DNA from: Rheinheimera sp. MM224
GTDB lineage: Bacteria; Pseudomonadota; Gammaproteobacteria; Enterobacterales; Alteromonadaceae
Reading direction: 5' to 3'
Assembly (NCBI RefSeq): GCF_947090785.1
Contig: NZ_OX352320.1
Coordinates: 310,001-374,000, forward strand
DNA length: 64,000 nucleotides
Below, in pieces: positions 63,138 to 64,000 of this stretch. The translations under genes and the position numbers were made by a program. Position 1 is the first letter of the stretch; each line of letters begins with the position of its first letter. The notes under the pieces were generated by a model. That model did not search any database, was not told the origin of the DNA, and was given only the letters and a program-made list of their open reading frames with translations.

Positions 63138-64000
63138 ATGAAAAATCTGCTCGTTGCGTTTTGCCTTTTTTTCGCTGTGTCTGGTTCTGCCGAAGAGCAG
63201 AAACTGACAGCTGAACAAGAAAAATACCTGGCTGAAGCCACTAAAACCTGGGAATCGCTGAACCGCATGCAAGGTGAAATTCAGTTACCTGAAGCTGTTG
63301 CCAGTTTGAATGTGCCAGAGAGTTTTTATTACTTGAGTCCTAAAGATGCCGAGACTGTATTGGTGGATATGTGGGGCAATCCTAAAGGTATGGGAAGCTC
63401 CACTTTAGGTATGTTGGTGCCGGCTGCTATCCCACCTTTTTATGGTGACGCCTGGGCTGTGACCATTGAGTATGTTGAAGAAGGTTATGTATCGGATACT
63501 GATGCCGATGAAATCAACTACGACGAGTTGTTGGTGCAGATGAAGGAAGAAACTGAAGAGGCCAGCGCAAACAGAGTCAGTGAAGGTTATGACAGCCTGC
63601 AGCTGGTCGGGTGGGCGGCTAAGCCTTTTTATGACAAAGAAGCGCGTAAGCTACACTGGGCAAAAGAAATTAAGTTCGGCCGGGTTGAAGGCACCACACT
63701 GAACTACAACATTCGTGTGTTGGGTCGCAAAGGTGTGCTGGTGCTGAACTTTATCGCCGACATGGACCAAAAAGCCATGATTGAGGAAAACATTGGATCT
63801 GTACTGGCGTTGGCAGAATTCAATACGGGTGCACGTTACGAAGATTTTGATGCCGATGTTGATCAAGTGGCGGCTTATGGTTTGGGCGCTTTGGTTGCTG
63901 GCAAGGTCGCAATGAAAACAGGCCTGATTGCTGCGGCAATTCTGTTTCTCAAAAAATTTGGTGTTTATATTCTGATCGCTTTAGGTGCTTTGGGCAGCAA
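63138..64000 (+). CDS. DUF2167-family membrane protein, partial
   Basis: The first 287 residues of a protein whose 3' end lies beyond the window. A signal peptide (KNLLVAFCLFFAVSGSAE) is followed by the DUF2167 pattern: AVASLNVPESFYYLSPKDAETVLVDMWGNP, GMLVPAAIPPFYGDAWAVTIEYVEEGYVSDTDADEINYDELL, LQLVGWAAKPFYDKEARKLHWAKEIKF and VRVLGRKGVLVLNFIADMDQ. A C-terminal set of hydrophobic helices has begun (GLGALVAGKVAMKTGLIAAAILFLKKFGVYILIALGALGS). It is probably a membrane protein with a large periplasmic domain. Function unknown. ATTAAGGATGATCC precedes ATG 63138. Confidence 0.9.
   Translation, partial: MKNLLVAFCLFFAVSGSAEEQKLTAEQEKYLAEATKTWESLNRMQGEIQLPEAVASLNVPESFYYLSPKDAETVLVDMWGNPKGMGSSTLGMLVPAAIPPFYGDAWAVTIEYVEEGYVSDTDADEINYDELLVQMKEETEEASANRVSEGYDSLQLVGWAAKPFYDKEARKLHWAKEIKFGRVEGTTLNYNIRVLGRKGVLVLNFIADMDQKAMIEENIGSVLALAEFNTGARYEDFDADVDQVAAYGLGALVAGKVAMKTGLIAAAILFLKKFGVYILIALGALGS

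Overview
The window reads as chromosomal DNA of a free-living gammaproteobacterium. Alteromonadales/Chromatiaceae, and Rheinheimera-like in particular, fits best. The reasons are the gor/prlC/rsmJ neighbourhood, a heptose/Kdo lipopolysaccharide core locus, a GlyGly-CTERM-like sorting signal, DUF2167 and GGDEF-EAL proteins, and moderate GC throughout. This placement is inference from gene content; no rRNA or tRNA gene was seen. Coding density is high, and only two stretches above 300 bases lack a gene (16051-16435 and 58118-58573).

Region 1 (1-14060) is a surface/exoprotein block. It holds the end of a tail-collar (Mdp-type) protein, a subtilisin-fold protein with an altered oxyanion site, a TIGR03032-type protein and an 11-kb gene for a 3669-residue repeat adhesin. 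The adhesin carries a GlyGly-CTERM-like signal inside the reading frame, followed at once by a signal-peptide-like segment and an outer-membrane beta barrel. Region 2 (14179-21130) has a small membrane protein, a periplasmic binding protein, a DUF6492-type glycosyltransferase-like protein, manC, and a DapA-like/class II aldolase pair divergent from a MocR regulator with visible operator-like half sites.

Region 3 (21142-32133) is the gor-prlC-rsmJ housekeeping neighbourhood. It is interrupted by small hypothetical genes, a divergent Tag glycosylase and an ABC ATPase plus a permease/M1-aminopeptidase fusion, and ends with a peroxiredoxin. Region 4 (32130-40769) is the LPS inner-core locus: gmhA-hldE-heptosyltransferase-gmhB on the minus strand, divergent from two glycosyltransferases and a WaaA-KdkA fusion, then a HI0933-type flavoprotein.

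Region 5 (40813-47580) is mixed: a HEPN/MNT toxin-antitoxin pair with intact hallmark motifs, a secreted cupin, an Rrf2 regulator with a nested palindromic operator driving a thioredoxin-reductase-like enzyme, a BON-domain protein, a sigma-54 activator with Glu at the phospho-acceptor position, a small lipoprotein and a 58-residue DUF1328 gene. Region 6 (47594-56156) has an unrecognised three-gene envelope operon (OmpA-type lipoprotein, polytopic membrane protein, periplasmic vWA-like protein), a SWIM/SNF2 helicase and a beta-lactamase-fold hydrolase. Region 7 (56153-64000) holds a GGDEF-EAL protein, a lipase with a translationally coupled partner, a rhodanese, a chemoreceptor and a partial DUF2167 protein.

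The best candidates for undescribed biology are the adhesin architecture with its companions (508-14018), the three-gene envelope operon (47594-51554), the WaaA-KdkA fusion, and a family of GGTCAGAG-type hairpins at gene ends.
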